Of a stretch of 64,000 nt of DNA, positions 10,112 through 18,400 are shown piece after piece (positions within the stretch are counted from its first letter, which is position 1; the number at the start of each line of letters is the position of its first letter). The notes beneath the pieces are model-generated. The model was not told where the DNA came from, searched no databases, and saw nothing but the letters and a program-made list of their open reading frames with translations. The stretch comes from VRUE01 sp963753585 (GTDB taxonomy: Bacteria > Actinomycetota > Thermoleophilia > Solirubrobacterales > 70-9): contig CAVWCU010000001.1 of NCBI GenBank assembly GCA_963753585.1, forward strand, positions 1,798,001 to 1,862,000, read 5' to 3'. The position numbers and the translations under genes are program-made.

Positions 10112-10602
10112 AGCGAGAGCGGGACGATCAGGCCCAGGGCGACGCCGAGCAGGGCGCCGGCAAGGACGTCGGACGGGTAGTGCATCCCGAGGTAGGGACG
10201 CCCGAGCGCAAGCGCGAACGCCAGCACGAAGGCAAGCGCCGCCAGCGGCTCGACCCGCGCCATCGCAGTCGCCACCGCAAACGAAGAGGTCGCGTGCGCC
10301 GAAGGAAAGCTCAGCGAGCTCGGCGCCCCCCCGAGCGGCGGCAACCCCTCCAAAACCGGCCGCGGCCTCTTCACGACCAGCTTCACCACGTAGTTGAGCC
10401 CGATCGCCACGGGCCCGAGCACCGCGCAGATCAACCATGCCTCTCGATTCGCAGAATCGAAGATCGCCAACAAAACCCCGATCCCAAACCAGATCGCCCC
10501 GTTGTTCCCAGCCTTCCCCAACCCCTTCGCAGCTCTCTCAAGCAAGGGCGAGTGCCCGCGAGTACGCATGGCGCGCAGGAGCTTTTCGTCGGCATTGGGC
10601 AT
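10108..10602 (-). CDS. PAP2-family membrane phosphatase
   Basis: The product is 164 aa with about four hydrophobic segments. The three PAP2 signature parts are present: KRPRP, PSAHATSS, and LGRPYLGMHYPSDV with the catalytic histidine. Relatives dephosphorylate lipid pyrophosphates such as undecaprenyl pyrophosphate or phosphatidic acid. The start at 10602 (MPNADEKLL) gives the usual length; the frame is open further upstream but reads through proline/arginine-rich sequence. The stop overlaps the ychF start by 4 bases. Confidence 0.85.
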   Translation of the reverse strand: MPNADEKLLRAMRTRGHSPLLERAAKGLGKAGNNGAIWFGIGVLLAIFDSANREAWLICAVLGPVAIGLNYVVKLVVKRPRPVLEGLPPLGGAPSSLSFPSAHATSSFAVATAMARVEPLAALAFVLAFALALGRPYLGMHYPSDVLAGALLGVALGLIVPLSL

Positions 10603-10628
10603 CCGGCGGAGCAGGATAGGCGCTACTC

Positions 10629-10709
10629 GGGTGGGTGGCATCGGGAGGGGGCCGAGAACGGACGCCCCGCGCCCGCCCGCAGGCCCCCTCCTGATGACAG
10701 GACCCACCC
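10629..10709. repeat. Imperfect intergenic inverted repeat between divergent genes
   Basis: The arms at about 10629-10653 and 10682-10709 (G-rich and C-rich respectively) pair imperfectly. It lies in the 138-bp space between the PAP2 gene (minus) and the BtrH-like gene (plus), where both promoters must be. It resembles in form the long hairpins elsewhere in this window. Confidence 0.5.
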
Positions 10710-10740
10710 GCCAGAGAGGTCAGTCAATATCCATCCCGCA

Positions 10741-11712
10741 ATGCCAACCGCCACCGTCCCAAACTACGTCCACACGCCAGGCCACCACTGCGGCTCCACG
10801 GCCCTGCGCAACCTGCTGGGGTTCCACGGCGCCGAGATCAGCGAGGAGATGGCGTTCGGCCTCGGTGCCGGCGCCTGCTTCTACTACGTGGCCCTGGAGG
10901 ACGCCTCGCCGACACGCTGGTTCAACGGCCGCACGGCGCGGCTGGAGGAGACCTTCGGCGAGCTGACGGGGGCGGCGCTGGAGCTGCGCACCTTCGAGGA
11001 CGGCGACGACGGAGCCTGGGAGGCGGCCCGGGCCGAAGTCGACGCCGGTCAGCCGGTGCTGCTGCTCACAGACCTCTACTACCTCGACCACTACGGCAAC
11101 TCCGCCCACTTCCCCGGCCACGCGGTGGTCCTCGCCGGCTACGACGAGGAGTTCGCCCACCTCTCCGACACCGGCTTCGAGGAGCTGCAGACGACGACCC
11201 GGCTGGAGGACCTCGACCGGGCACGCCACAGCAGCCACCCGGCCTACCCCCTCGCCGGCCACATGTTCACCGCGTCTGGCTCGGTCACCCAGGAGCAACT
11301 GCGCGCCGCGATCCCCGCGGCGATCGAGCGCGCGACCCAGGCGATGCTCGCCTCGGAGTTCGGCGAGTTCTCCGGCATCGGCGCGGTCGAGCGCCTCGCC
11401 AACGAGGCCGGCAGCTGGCCCGAGGTGACCGAGGACTGGCAATGGTGCGCCCGCTTTGGCTACCAGGTGATCGAGCGTCGCGGCACCGGCGGCGGCGCCT
11501 TCCGCCTCATGTACTCGCGCTTCCTCGAGGAGGCAGGCAGACCCGAGGCGCCCCTGGCCGCCGAGGCAGCCGCCCGCTGGACCGACCTCGCCGGCACGTT
11601 CCATGCCGCCAGCGAGAGCGACGACCCCGACCCCTCCCTCTGGCGCAACGTCGACGTCGCGGCCAAGCAGGTCGCCGAGGCCGAGAACCGGCTCTGGAGC
11701 GCCCTGGCCTGA
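10741..11712 (+). CDS. BtrH N-terminal / DUF4872-like protein
   Basis: The product is 323 aa. The N-terminus (HTPGHHCGSTALRNLLGFHG) has the Cys and surrounding residues of the BtrH_N domain, a cysteine-protease-like fold. FPGHAVVLAGYDEEFAHLSDT supplies the matching histidine/aspartate segment, and the C-terminal half matches the usual DUF4872 partner. BtrH, from butirosin synthesis, transfers an acyl side chain. No antibiotic cluster is visible here, so the function is open. The protein has no signal peptide and stands alone, divergent from the PAP2/ychF operon. Confidence 0.65.
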   Translation: MPTATVPNYVHTPGHHCGSTALRNLLGFHGAEISEEMAFGLGAGACFYYVALEDASPTRWFNGRTARLEETFGELTGAALELRTFEDGDDGAWEAARAEVDAGQPVLLLTDLYYLDHYGNSAHFPGHAVVLAGYDEEFAHLSDTGFEELQTTTRLEDLDRARHSSHPAYPLAGHMFTASGSVTQEQLRAAIPAAIERATQAMLASEFGEFSGIGAVERLANEAGSWPEVTEDWQWCARFGYQVIERRGTGGGAFRLMYSRFLEEAGRPEAPLAAEAAARWTDLAGTFHAASESDDPDPSLWRNVDVAAKQVAEAENRLWSALA

Positions 11713-11813
11713 ACCGTGGCGATGCCAACCAGACCACCTACTGGTGCCCCCTTTGCCAGGCCACCCGCCTCCGGCCCCGGTTGCCATCTTCCCCCGACGG
11801 GTAGAGGCTGGCC

Positions 11814-12047
11814 ATGCCTATGTGGATCGCGCGACGCGTCTGGAAGCGGATTCCCTGGAAGATGGTCTGGCTCGTTGCGGTCTGGCTCGCCCAGAAGGGC
11901 CGGGAGCGAGTTGAGTCCAACCTCACCAAGCGCGAACAGCAGGAGCTCTTGCGGCTCGTGAAGAAGTCGAAGGGACGCCCCAACACCCTCCCGCAGCGAG
12001 ACCGGACCCGCCTGAAGAACATTGCCGGAAAGGCGATCCGTGGCTAG
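11814..12047 (+). CDS. Small hypothetical protein, N-terminal hydrophobic helix
   Basis: The product is 77 aa. A tryptophan-rich hydrophobic stretch at residues 3-27 is followed by a strongly basic segment (SNLTKREQQELLRLVKKSKGRP). The ATG at 11814 has an AGAGG-like site upstream; an in-frame ATG at 11820 is an alternative. I do not recognise it, though short proteins of this form occur in Thermoleophilia. It may be a membrane-attached nucleic-acid-binding peptide, which is a guess. Confidence 0.55.
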   Translation: MPMWIARRVWKRIPWKMVWLVAVWLAQKGRERVESNLTKREQQELLRLVKKSKGRPNTLPQRDRTRLKNIAGKAIRG

Positions 12048-12092
12048 ATCCTCGGCGGTTTTCTCCTCCACGCCTACGGGTAGCTGGGCGTC

Positions 12093-12329
12093 ATGACCAT
12101 CGCCGGAGCAATTTTCTTGATCGCCGTCGGGGCGATCCTCCGCTACGCGACGAACCTCCACGTCGAGGGCGTCAGCATCGACACCGTCGGCCTGATCCTG
12201 ATGATCGCCGGCGTCGCCGGTCTTGTCCTCTCGTTCTTCCAAGAGGCGATCTGGTCCGATCGCGTCCGTCGCCGGGAAGCCATGGCGGAAGAACCGCGCG
12301 ATCCTCGCGAGCCGCCGCCGCGGTACTGA
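12093..12329 (+). CDS. DUF6458-like small membrane protein
   Basis: The product is 78 aa. Two hydrophobic segments (residues 2-18 and 30-48) flank LRYATNLHVEGVSIDTVG, followed by a charged cytoplasmic tail rich in Arg, Glu and Pro. The GAIxxxxVGAILR and GLILMIAGVAGLVLS pattern fits the actinobacterial DUF6458 family, whose function is not known. It lies 45 bp after the preceding small gene and could share its transcript. Confidence 0.72.
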   Translation: MTIAGAIFLIAVGAILRYATNLHVEGVSIDTVGLILMIAGVAGLVLSFFQEAIWSDRVRRREAMAEEPRDPREPPPRY

Positions 12330-12518
12330 CGCAAGCAGCGCTGCGGGGCGATCTCTCGGTTCTTAACATTCGCCTCTTGGGTCCCCTTCGCCCTTTGGGG
12401 CTTGCGTTTATGTGCAGGCGTTTTCCGCGCAGGCTGAGTCTGGACCTCATATCGAGGTAGTCGAAACCTTTAAAAAAAGGGGTGAAATTAGACGAATATT
12501 GGGTAGCCTAAGGAGTTC

Positions 12519-13601
12519 GTGAAGGTCTCGGCAAGCAAAGCACCAGTCAACCGACTCGTCCGACTCGTCCTCGTGGCTGCGGCGATCTCCGCGATTTTCC
12601 TGCTGCTCACCACCGCTTGCGCCCAGGGCGAAACGATCGACGGCGCGGTGGCGCCTCTGACCTCGGCGGCGGAAGACGTGGTCGAACAGGCCCCCGCACC
12701 GACTCCCCCTGTTGAAGCACTGGCGGAGACCCCGGAACCCGAGGGTGCGATCGACGCGGTTGGCACCGTGGTCGAGACGGCCGGCACGGCGGTCGAAAGC
12801 AACGCGACCGCCCCCTCGCCGGTGCGGGCTGCGTCCGAGACTGTCCGGGACGCAACGGGCGCAACGTCAGAGACTGCCCGCAAGGCAACCGGCGCCGTCA
12901 GCAATGTCATCAACTCAGCGAAGACGGGGCTGGGCACGACCGTCGTCACCGCCACCGGCGACCGTGCATCGAAACTCGTCGGCGAGGTCGGTCAGGTCGC
13001 CGCAAAGACGGTCGCATCGGTCGATGATCAAGCCCAGCAGCTCTCTGGGCTATCCGAGGAAGCCGGGGCGACGGTCGCCGGCGCAGCTGGATTTGGGAAT
13101 CCACCCCGGACCGAGGGGCTGTTGCAACCCACCGGGGCGCCGTCGAGTGGAGTGCTCTCCTCCCCGGGCGAGAGTCCTGTCTCTGAGAGCCCTGTCTTCC
13201 GCGAAAACGCCCTGAATACCCATGGCGCCGGCGCCGCCCAACCAGTCGGCGTACTCCCACGCGTGCACGTCGGCGGGGTAGGCAGCTCATCCAGATACCG
13301 CGGATTCCCAGGTGCCGGGTCATGGCTCGGGGCACTCGAGAGTCTCGACGGGGTCCAGTCGACGCCGATGAGCCGTACGACCGGCGCCGGCTCAAACGAC
13401 CCTGCCCCCCTTGACGGCCCAGCGCCGGCCCCCGGGTCTTCGGCAGCCGCCGCTGGCTCGACCGGCTCGTTCTTCGTCCCCCTCGCCGCGCTGCTCGCGT
13501 TGCTCGCGCTGGTGGCACCGGCGACTCTCCGCAGGCTCGGGGAGGTGCCGGCCTCGCGGCCGCCCGTCCCGTTCGTCTGCGCGCTCGAGCGCCCTGGCTA
13601 G
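12519..13601 (+). CDS. Secreted, C-terminally anchored Ala/Pro/Ser-rich protein
   Basis: The product is 360 aa. It has an N-terminal signal or anchor (residues 12-34, ending in TACAQG), a long low-complexity extracellular part rich in Ala, Thr, Ser and Pro with SETxRxATGA repeats at about residues 106-130, and a C-terminal membrane segment (FFVPLAALLALLALVAPATL) with a short basic tail. The start is GTG 12519, with AAGGAG only 3 bases away, which is close. The layout suits a wall- or membrane-anchored surface protein. It lies 90 bp before the secreted repeat protein, probably its partner. The 189 bp upstream are AT-richer with small hairpins, but no riboswitch class was recognised. Confidence 0.65.
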   Translation: MKVSASKAPVNRLVRLVLVAAAISAIFLLLTTACAQGETIDGAVAPLTSAAEDVVEQAPAPTPPVEALAETPEPEGAIDAVGTVVETAGTAVESNATAPSPVRAASETVRDATGATSETARKATGAVSNVINSAKTGLGTTVVTATGDRASKLVGEVGQVAAKTVASVDDQAQQLSGLSEEAGATVAGAAGFGNPPRTEGLLQPTGAPSSGVLSSPGESPVSESPVFRENALNTHGAGAAQPVGVLPRVHVGGVGSSSRYRGFPGAGSWLGALESLDGVQSTPMSRTTGAGSNDPAPLDGPAPAPGSSAAAAGSTGSFFVPLAALLALLALVAPATLRRLGEVPASRPPVPFVCALERPG

Positions 13602-13691
13602 GTCCTGGCGACCCAGACCCAGGGCTGCGCCGGGAGCCCCTCCAGCCAATTCCCCGGCGAAAGACAACTCGAGCATGGAAAGGATTACCCA

Positions 13692-15293
13692 ATGCGATAT
13701 CCAACGGCTGTAATCGCAGCCGTGGTCGCCATGGCGATCGGAGCGGCGCCCGCCGCCGCCTCCGTGCCGCTGCCGGTGCCCTCCTCCGGGCAGAGCAACA
13801 GCAGCAGCGTGACCCAGGGCGACCCGAGCGCAACAGGTGGCGAAGCCACCGCAACCGGCGGTAAGGGCGGCGACGCCAACACCGGCAACACGCAGATCGG
13901 GAACGGCAACGCGATTGCCATCTCGGTCGGCGGTGACGCGGACGCCGAGGGTGGAGACACCGAGGCGAGAAGCGGTGACGCCTACGGTGGTGACGGTGGA
14001 GACGCCGACGCTGACGGTGGCGACGCCGACGCGTCAAACGACGCGGTGGTCAAGCAGGCCAACGAGTCGAGCGGGTCCGGCACCTCCTCGCACGAGGACT
14101 GCCGGTGTAACCAGAGTCACTCGACGGACGGCTCCGGCTCGCAGAGCAACGAGTCGGGCGTCCATCAGGGAAGTCCGGAAGCGACCGGCGGCAACGCCGA
14201 CGCCACGGGCGGTGACGGCGGCAACGCCAACACCGGCAACACGCAGGAATACAACGGCAACGCCTACGCCAAGTCAGAGCCACAGGAGCAGAAGGAGAGC
14301 AACTCCTGCGGCTGCGGCCACCGCGGCGGAAGCCACAGCGACAACGACGCAAACGCCGAGGGTGGAGACACCACGGCGAGAAGCGGCGACGCCCGCGGAG
14401 GTGACGGTGGAGACGCCGACGCTGACGGTGGAGACGCCGATGCCGAGAACGAGGCGGTGGTCAAGCAGACCAACGAGTCGTCCTCCGGCAAGTCCCGCGA
14501 CTCCCATCACGGGGATTGCGGCTGCAAGAGTAACTCGACGGACGGCTCGAGCTCGCCACAGAGCAACGGCTCGAAAATCGAGCAAGGCAACCCGAGCGCG
14601 TATGGCGGCGACGCCACCGCAACCGGCGGTAAGGGCGGCGACGCCAACACCGGCAACACGCAGATCGGGAACGGCAACGCGATTGCCATCTCGGTCGGCG
14701 GTGACGCGGACGCCGAGGGTGGAGACACCGAGGCGAGAAGCGGTGACGCCTACGGTGGTGACGGTGGAGACGCCGACGCTGACGGTGGCGACGCCGATGC
14801 CGAGAACGAGGCGGTGGTCAAGCAGACCAACGAGTCGTCCTCCGGCAAGTCCCGCGACTCCCATCACGGGGATTGCGGCTGCAAGAGTCGCTCAAAGGAC
14901 GGATCGAGCTCGCGACAGAGCAATAAGTCGGACGTCAAACAGGGTGACCCCACGGCGACCGGCGGCAACGCCGACGCCACGGGCGGTAATGGCGGCAATG
15001 CCAATACCGGCAACACGCAGGAGTACAACGGCAACGCAAAGGCCAAGTCAGAGCCACAGGAGAAAGAGAAAGTGCCGTTCGAGCACAGGTCCTCCTGCGG
15101 TTGCGACCACGGCAGTGAGCGCGGCCACAGCAACGACGCGGACGCCGAGGGTGGAGACACCGAGGCGACCAGCGGTGACGCCTACGGTGGTGACGGCGGA
15201 GACGCCGATGCCGACGGTGGCGACGCCGATGCCTCGAACGAGGTGAAGGTGATCCAGTCCAACATCAGCGGGCTGGGAGGTTCGCGCTGGTAG
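13692..15293 (+). CDS. Secreted Gly/Asp/Ala/Asn-rich repeat protein with alternating A-B-A-B modules
   Basis: The product is 533 aa. A signal peptide (residues 1-24) is followed by four modules of about 125 residues. Each opens with QSNxSxVxQGxPxATGG, then GGxANTGNTQ, an NGNA segment, then DAEGGDTEARSGDAYGG and GGDADADGGDAD, ending in VKQxNES. Modules 1 and 3 carry an NGNAIAISVGG type, and modules 2 and 4 an EYNGNAxAKSEPQE type with a CGC pair. Module ends carry CRC or CGC motifs. The periodic Q and N residues suggest a beta-solenoid or amyloid-like surface fibre, and the acid-rich parts might bind calcium; both are inference. The start ATG has a GGAAAGGA site. Confidence 0.75.
   Translation: MRYPTAVIAAVVAMAIGAAPAAASVPLPVPSSGQSNSSSVTQGDPSATGGEATATGGKGGDANTGNTQIGNGNAIAISVGGDADAEGGDTEARSGDAYGGDGGDADADGGDADASNDAVVKQANESSGSGTSSHEDCRCNQSHSTDGSGSQSNESGVHQGSPEATGGNADATGGDGGNANTGNTQEYNGNAYAKSEPQEQKESNSCGCGHRGGSHSDNDANAEGGDTTARSGDARGGDGGDADADGGDADAENEAVVKQTNESSSGKSRDSHHGDCGCKSNSTDGSSSPQSNGSKIEQGNPSAYGGDATATGGKGGDANTGNTQIGNGNAIAISVGGDADAEGGDTEARSGDAYGGDGGDADADGGDADAENEAVVKQTNESSSGKSRDSHHGDCGCKSRSKDGSSSRQSNKSDVKQGDPTATGGNADATGGNGGNANTGNTQEYNGNAKAKSEPQEKEKVPFEHRSSCGCDHGSERGHSNDADAEGGDTEATSGDAYGGDGGDADADGGDADASNEVKVIQSNISGLGGSRW
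13845..14887 (+). repeat. Long internal DNA repeats in the secreted repeat gene
   Basis: The 185 bases at 13845-14029 recur without visible difference at 14613-14797, a spacing of 768 bp or 256 codons. The stretch at about 14438-14531 recurs at about 14794-14887. The spacing is a whole number of codons, so the unit duplicated in frame. Identity at the DNA level suggests recent duplication or gene conversion. Confidence 0.85.
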
Positions 15294-15301
15294 TGGACAG
15301 T

Positions 15302-15362
15302 CGAAGGCGGCACGCCTTCGGTACAGGACGACCCCCGGCGGCCTTTCGGCCGCCGGGGGTCG
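15302..15362. terminator. Double hairpin terminator between convergent genes
   Basis: A small 8-bp hairpin (15302-15320) is followed by a 15-bp perfect stem with a TTTC loop at 15329-15362. It lies just after the repeat protein and 17 bp from the end of the convergent methyltransferase gene, so it can serve both strands. Confidence 0.85.
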
Positions 15363-15378
15363 CCTCTGTCATGTCTTC

Positions 15379-15990
15379 TCAGCCGGGCGAGAGCCGAGCG
15401 AAGTAGGCGAACCAGTTGCCGGAGTGGGTCTCCCAGGCGAGGCCGGCCTCCGAGGTCTGGCGCCGGAGGCTGGCCTGGGTGGTGAAGTGGGGGTCGCCGA
15501 AGAGCTCGCCGACTATGAGGCGGCCCGACGGCTTGAGGACACGGGCGATCTCGCGCAGGGCCGCCGCCGGATCGGGGATCTCGCCGAGGACCGCGGTGAG
15601 CACGACGGCGTCCATCGAGTCGTCCTCGTAGGGGAGGGCGGTGGCGTCGCCCTGGGTCGGGACGAGGTTGGCGAGGCCGCGTTTGGCGGCGCGGTGCATC
15701 GTGTGGTCGAGGAACTCCTGCTGGAGGTCGAAGATCTCGACGATGCCCTCGGGACCGACCCACTCGGCCATGTCGAGGGTGTAGTAGCCGGTCCCCGGGC
15801 CGATCTCCAGCAGCCGCTCCCCCGGTTCGGGACGCAGGACCGAGCGCAACCTCTCTGGGGTGACGATCGGGTGCGGGGCTTCGACCCAGAAGCGCTGGCC
15901 ATAGGGGCAGGCCGACGGGTTCTTGCGCCACCAGAGCGCCGCGCCCAGCGTCGCCAGAGCGGCAGCGCCGAGCAGCCTGCCCGCGCGCAT
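15379..15990 (-). CDS. Class I SAM-dependent methyltransferase with N-terminal membrane anchor
   Basis: The product is 203 aa. Residues 2-21 are hydrophobic (probable membrane anchor). Motif I LLEIGPGTGYYT (about 60-71), an acidic end to strand 2 (VEIFDL) and MDAVVLTAVLGEIPDP follow, as in UbiE/Methyltransf_11 proteins. The substrate is unknown. Its start overlaps the stop of the small protein upstream (ATGA), so it is the last gene of an operon with methylmalonyl-CoA epimerase. Confidence 0.78.
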   Translation of the reverse strand: MRAGRLLGAAALATLGAALWWRKNPSACPYGQRFWVEAPHPIVTPERLRSVLRPEPGERLLEIGPGTGYYTLDMAEWVGPEGIVEIFDLQQEFLDHTMHRAAKRGLANLVPTQGDATALPYEDDSMDAVVLTAVLGEIPDPAAALREIARVLKPSGRLIVGELFGDPHFTTQASLRRQTSEAGLAWETHSGNWFAYFARLSPG

Positions 15991-16220
15991 CAGTCCGGGC
16001 GGTTGAGCGAAAAGCCGACCTTGTGCTCGCCCGAGTCGATGCGCAGGAAGGAAACCTTTCCGACGTAGATCGCGAGGATCCCGTCCTCGGTCTTGACGTC
16101 GTGCCAGCCGCCCTTCTCGACCTGCTTGCGAAGGTCCGTCAGCTCGTCCTCGTTGAGGCGAACCGAGATCACCTGGCCCCCCTCGAAGCCGATCTCCACC
16201 TTTTGCGGCGTGTCCGCCAT
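15990..16220 (-). CDS. Small conserved hypothetical protein coupled to the epimerase
   Basis: The product is 76 aa, soluble, with alternating beta-like stretches (KVEIGFEGGQVISVRLNEDE and ILAIYVGKVSFLRI). No domain was recognised. Its start overlaps the epimerase stop and its stop overlaps the methyltransferase start, both as ATGA, so translation is probably coupled. ATG 16220 is preferred over the TTG one codon upstream. Confidence 0.7.
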   Translation of the reverse strand: MADTPQKVEIGFEGGQVISVRLNEDELTDLRKQVEKGGWHDVKTEDGILAIYVGKVSFLRIDSGEHKVGFSLNRPD

Positions 16221-16633
16221 CAATGCCCTCCTTCTGGGGGTTCGACGATCTCTGTAAGCACGCCGCCGGTCGAGCGCGGGTGCAGGAAGGCCACGCGGCT
16301 GTCGCGGATCCCCACCCGCGCCTCGCTGTCGATCAGCTCGATCCCGGCGGCGGTCAAGCCCTTCAACGTCGCGTCGATGTCGTCGACGGCGTAGGCGACG
16401 TGGTGCAGGCCCGGGCCCTTGCGGGCAAGGTACTTGCCGACGGGGGTGTCGGGACCGAGCGGCGCCAGCAGCTCGACGTGGCCCTCGCCGACGTCGAGCA
16501 GGACCGCCTCGACGCCCTGCTCCTCGACCGTCTCGCGGTGCGCGAGCTCCATCTCGAAGCTCTTCTCGTAGAGCGCGATCCCGGCATCGAGATCCTCGAC
16601 GGCGACGCCGATGTGGTCAATGCGTCCGAACAC
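16220..16633 (-). CDS. mce: Methylmalonyl-CoA epimerase
   Basis: The product is 137 aa of the VOC superfamily. It converts (S)- to (R)-methylmalonyl-CoA in propionate and branched-chain amino acid breakdown. Metal-site segments are seen: DHIGVAVEDLDAG (His near residue 7), VELLAPLGPDTPVGKYL, GLHHVAYAVDDID and LTEIVEP (C-terminal Glu). The length is normal. The next step in the pathway is a B12-dependent mutase, not found in this window. It starts 11 bp after the DUF1385 gene. Confidence 0.92.
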   Translation of the reverse strand: MFGRIDHIGVAVEDLDAGIALYEKSFEMELAHRETVEEQGVEAVLLDVGEGHVELLAPLGPDTPVGKYLARKGPGLHHVAYAVDDIDATLKGLTAAGIELIDSEARVGIRDSRVAFLHPRSTGGVLTEIVEPPEGGH

Positions 16634-16644
16634 GGAGCGGCAGT

Positions 16645-17439
16645 CTACGCGGCGTTCTCGGCGCGGAGGATCTCGGCCAGGGCGGCGATGCCGACCTGGA
16701 GCTGCTCGGGGGTGGGCTCCTTGGTCGCGATCAGGCGCTGGATCTCCCGCCCCGGCGTGTGGAATGCCTCGGCCAGGGGGTCGCCGTGGTGGCGGTCGCT
16801 CCAGGCGAACATCTCGACCGCGACCGAGGCGCCGGCGAGCCCTACGGCCGCGCGGGCAACCGGGCCGGGACGTTCGACCACCCGCTCGAGCAGGACCGTG
16901 CCCCCGGCCGAGAGCAGCATCATCGGCGCGAGCAGGTTGGAGCCGCAGCGGTCGTGCTCCTTGGGGACGCCGGTCGGATCGTCGATGCCCTGCTCATAGG
17001 CGGCGATCGCCTTGTGCTCGACCCCGTGGTAGGCAGCGAGATCGCGGTCGAGGAGGGCCACGAGGGCAGGAACGGCGCCGATCGCCTGCACGACCCCCTC
17101 GCGAAGGGTCGAGCTGCCGAAGCGCTTGCGCAGAGCCCCCGTCGCGACCAGCGTCGCCCCGATCGCGGCGACGACGCGCACATCCTCGAACGGAAGCCGC
17201 GCCGCCGGCAGCCGACGCCGGACCAGCGGCAGCACCGCCAGCGCCTCGGCAAGTTTCAGCGGGCCGCGCAGGCCGGGGAGCCGGGCCGCGAGCGCGGGTG
17301 CCAGCTCCGGCTTCGAGTCCGAAGCGACCCGCACGATTCCGTCGGGCCCACGGACCGCGGCGGCCCAGTGGGTCGGCCCCTGGATCAGCAGGCCGTTGCG
17401 CAGCGCCATCCCGCCGAGTCGCATCCGCTCCGAGCTCAT
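16645..17439 (-). CDS. DUF1385 membrane protein
   Basis: The product is 264 aa. The N-terminus (MRLGGMALRNGLLIQGPTHW) and the segment YHGVEHKAIAAYEQG followed by HDRCGSNLL are the DUF1385 signatures. Several hydrophobic helices (about 95-125 and 175-205) place it in the membrane. Homologues in Firmicutes (YqhQ) are of unknown or envelope-related function. It is the first gene of the probable operon with mce, the small protein and the methyltransferase, and is divergent from the TauE-like gene with only 38 bp between them. Confidence 0.82.
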   Translation of the reverse strand: MSSERMRLGGMALRNGLLIQGPTHWAAAVRGPDGIVRVASDSKPELAPALAARLPGLRGPLKLAEALAVLPLVRRRLPAARLPFEDVRVVAAIGATLVATGALRKRFGSSTLREGVVQAIGAVPALVALLDRDLAAYHGVEHKAIAAYEQGIDDPTGVPKEHDRCGSNLLAPMMLLSAGGTVLLERVVERPGPVARAAVGLAGASVAVEMFAWSDRHHGDPLAEAFHTPGREIQRLIATKEPTPEQLQVGIAALAEILRAENAA

Positions 17440-17477
17440 AACACCACCATAGAGAAGGGGACCTAGAGTGCCGCGAC

Positions 17478-18221
17478 GTGGATCTGCTCGTCGTCGCGCT
17501 CTGGTCGTTCGCCGTCGCCGTCGCCGGCGGGATCGCCGGCCTCGTGCTCGGCAACCTGCGCCTGCCCGTCGTGCTCCAGTTCTCGTCCAGCGCGGCCGCC
17601 GGCGCCGGCGCCAACGTCGCGATCAGCGCCGCCTCGGCCTTCACCGCGTCGATCGCCCACTGGCGCGGGGGACGGGTCGATTGGCGGCTCTTCTGGTTGA
17701 TGGCGCCTCCCTCGCTGCTCGGCGGCATCGCCGGCGGGCTCGTCTCGGGACTGCTGCCCCAGCGCCTCCAGCTGGCGCTGATCGCGCTCGTCGTCCTCTA
17801 CGGCGCGGCCGAGCTGACCCGCCATCGGCGCCGCACCAAACCCAGCGAGCCTCCACCCGGGGGTCGCTGGGTGGCGATCTCGATCGCCTTCGCGGTCGGC
17901 GTCCTCGGCGGCCTGGTCGGCCTGATCCTCGGCACGCTGCGGCTGCCCGCGATGGTCAAGTGGCTGGGGACCGCGCCGAAGGCGGCGGTGGGGACGAACG
18001 CGGCGACGGGAGTCGTGGTCGGCATCGGCGGGCTGATCGGCCACCTCGCCGGCGGCGTCGAGTGGAGCCTGCTCGCCGCGGGCTGCGCCGGTGCGGTCCC
18101 GGGCGCCTACCTGGGAGCCCACCTGACCGGCCGGCTCGACGACGACGCCCTGCTGAAGGCGATCGCCGTCATCCTCGTCGTCGCCGGGCTCTCACTCGCC
18201 GTCCAGGCGATCGTCGGCTAG
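17478..18221 (+). CDS. TauE/SafE-family membrane permease
   Basis: The product is 247 aa with about seven to eight hydrophobic helices and an internal duplication: GGIAGLVLGNLRLP near residue 17 and GGLVGLILGTLRLPAMVKWLG near residue 142. This is typical of the TauE/SafE (sulfite/organosulfur anion exporter) family. The substrate is not known. It starts with GTG at 17478 and is followed by a strong hairpin at 18291. Confidence 0.85.
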   Translation: MDLLVVALWSFAVAVAGGIAGLVLGNLRLPVVLQFSSSAAAGAGANVAISAASAFTASIAHWRGGRVDWRLFWLMAPPSLLGGIAGGLVSGLLPQRLQLALIALVVLYGAAELTRHRRRTKPSEPPPGGRWVAISIAFAVGVLGGLVGLILGTLRLPAMVKWLGTAPKAAVGTNAATGVVVGIGGLIGHLAGGVEWSLLAAGCAGAVPGAYLGAHLTGRLDDDALLKAIAVILVVAGLSLAVQAIVG

Positions 18222-18290
18222 CGCTCCCAACGCGGCGGCCGCGCCCCCCAGGCGCGGTCACCGTTTCCCCCTGTATGTCCCGTTTAGGTC

Positions 18291-18325
18291 CCGGCCGGAG
18301 GCCCCCAGTCCAGGCCTCCGGCCGG
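18291..18325. terminator. Perfect 12-bp inverted repeat, probable terminator
   Basis: The arms 18291-18302 and 18314-18325 are exact reverse complements with an 11-nt loop. It lies between the convergent permease and rarA genes. No clear T run follows, so bidirectional termination is an inference. Confidence 0.6.
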
Positions 18326-18400
18326 TGTGTCGGCTCTCCCTGGCTCTAGCTTGGAAAGCCGACCTCTGAAACACGAACACCCCCGGGAAGTTGCGCCTGG

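Noticed and set aside
12330..12518. A riboswitch in the AT-richer stretch before the anchored protein
   Set aside because: Small hairpins are present, but no conserved core of any known class could be recognised.
12946..14037. A 363-codon Arg-rich minus-strand frame
   Set aside because: Antisense to the secreted repeat proteins; composition is that of a shadow and there is no motif.
13837..15246. A 469-codon Thr/Arg/Pro-rich frame inside the repeat gene
   Set aside because: It repeats because the real gene repeats; it lacks a signal peptide, and the frame of the 533-aa protein has a proper start and stop.
13692..15293. Regular DNA repeats that might be a CRISPR array
   Set aside because: Repeats are in frame, long and coding, without short spacers of equal length.
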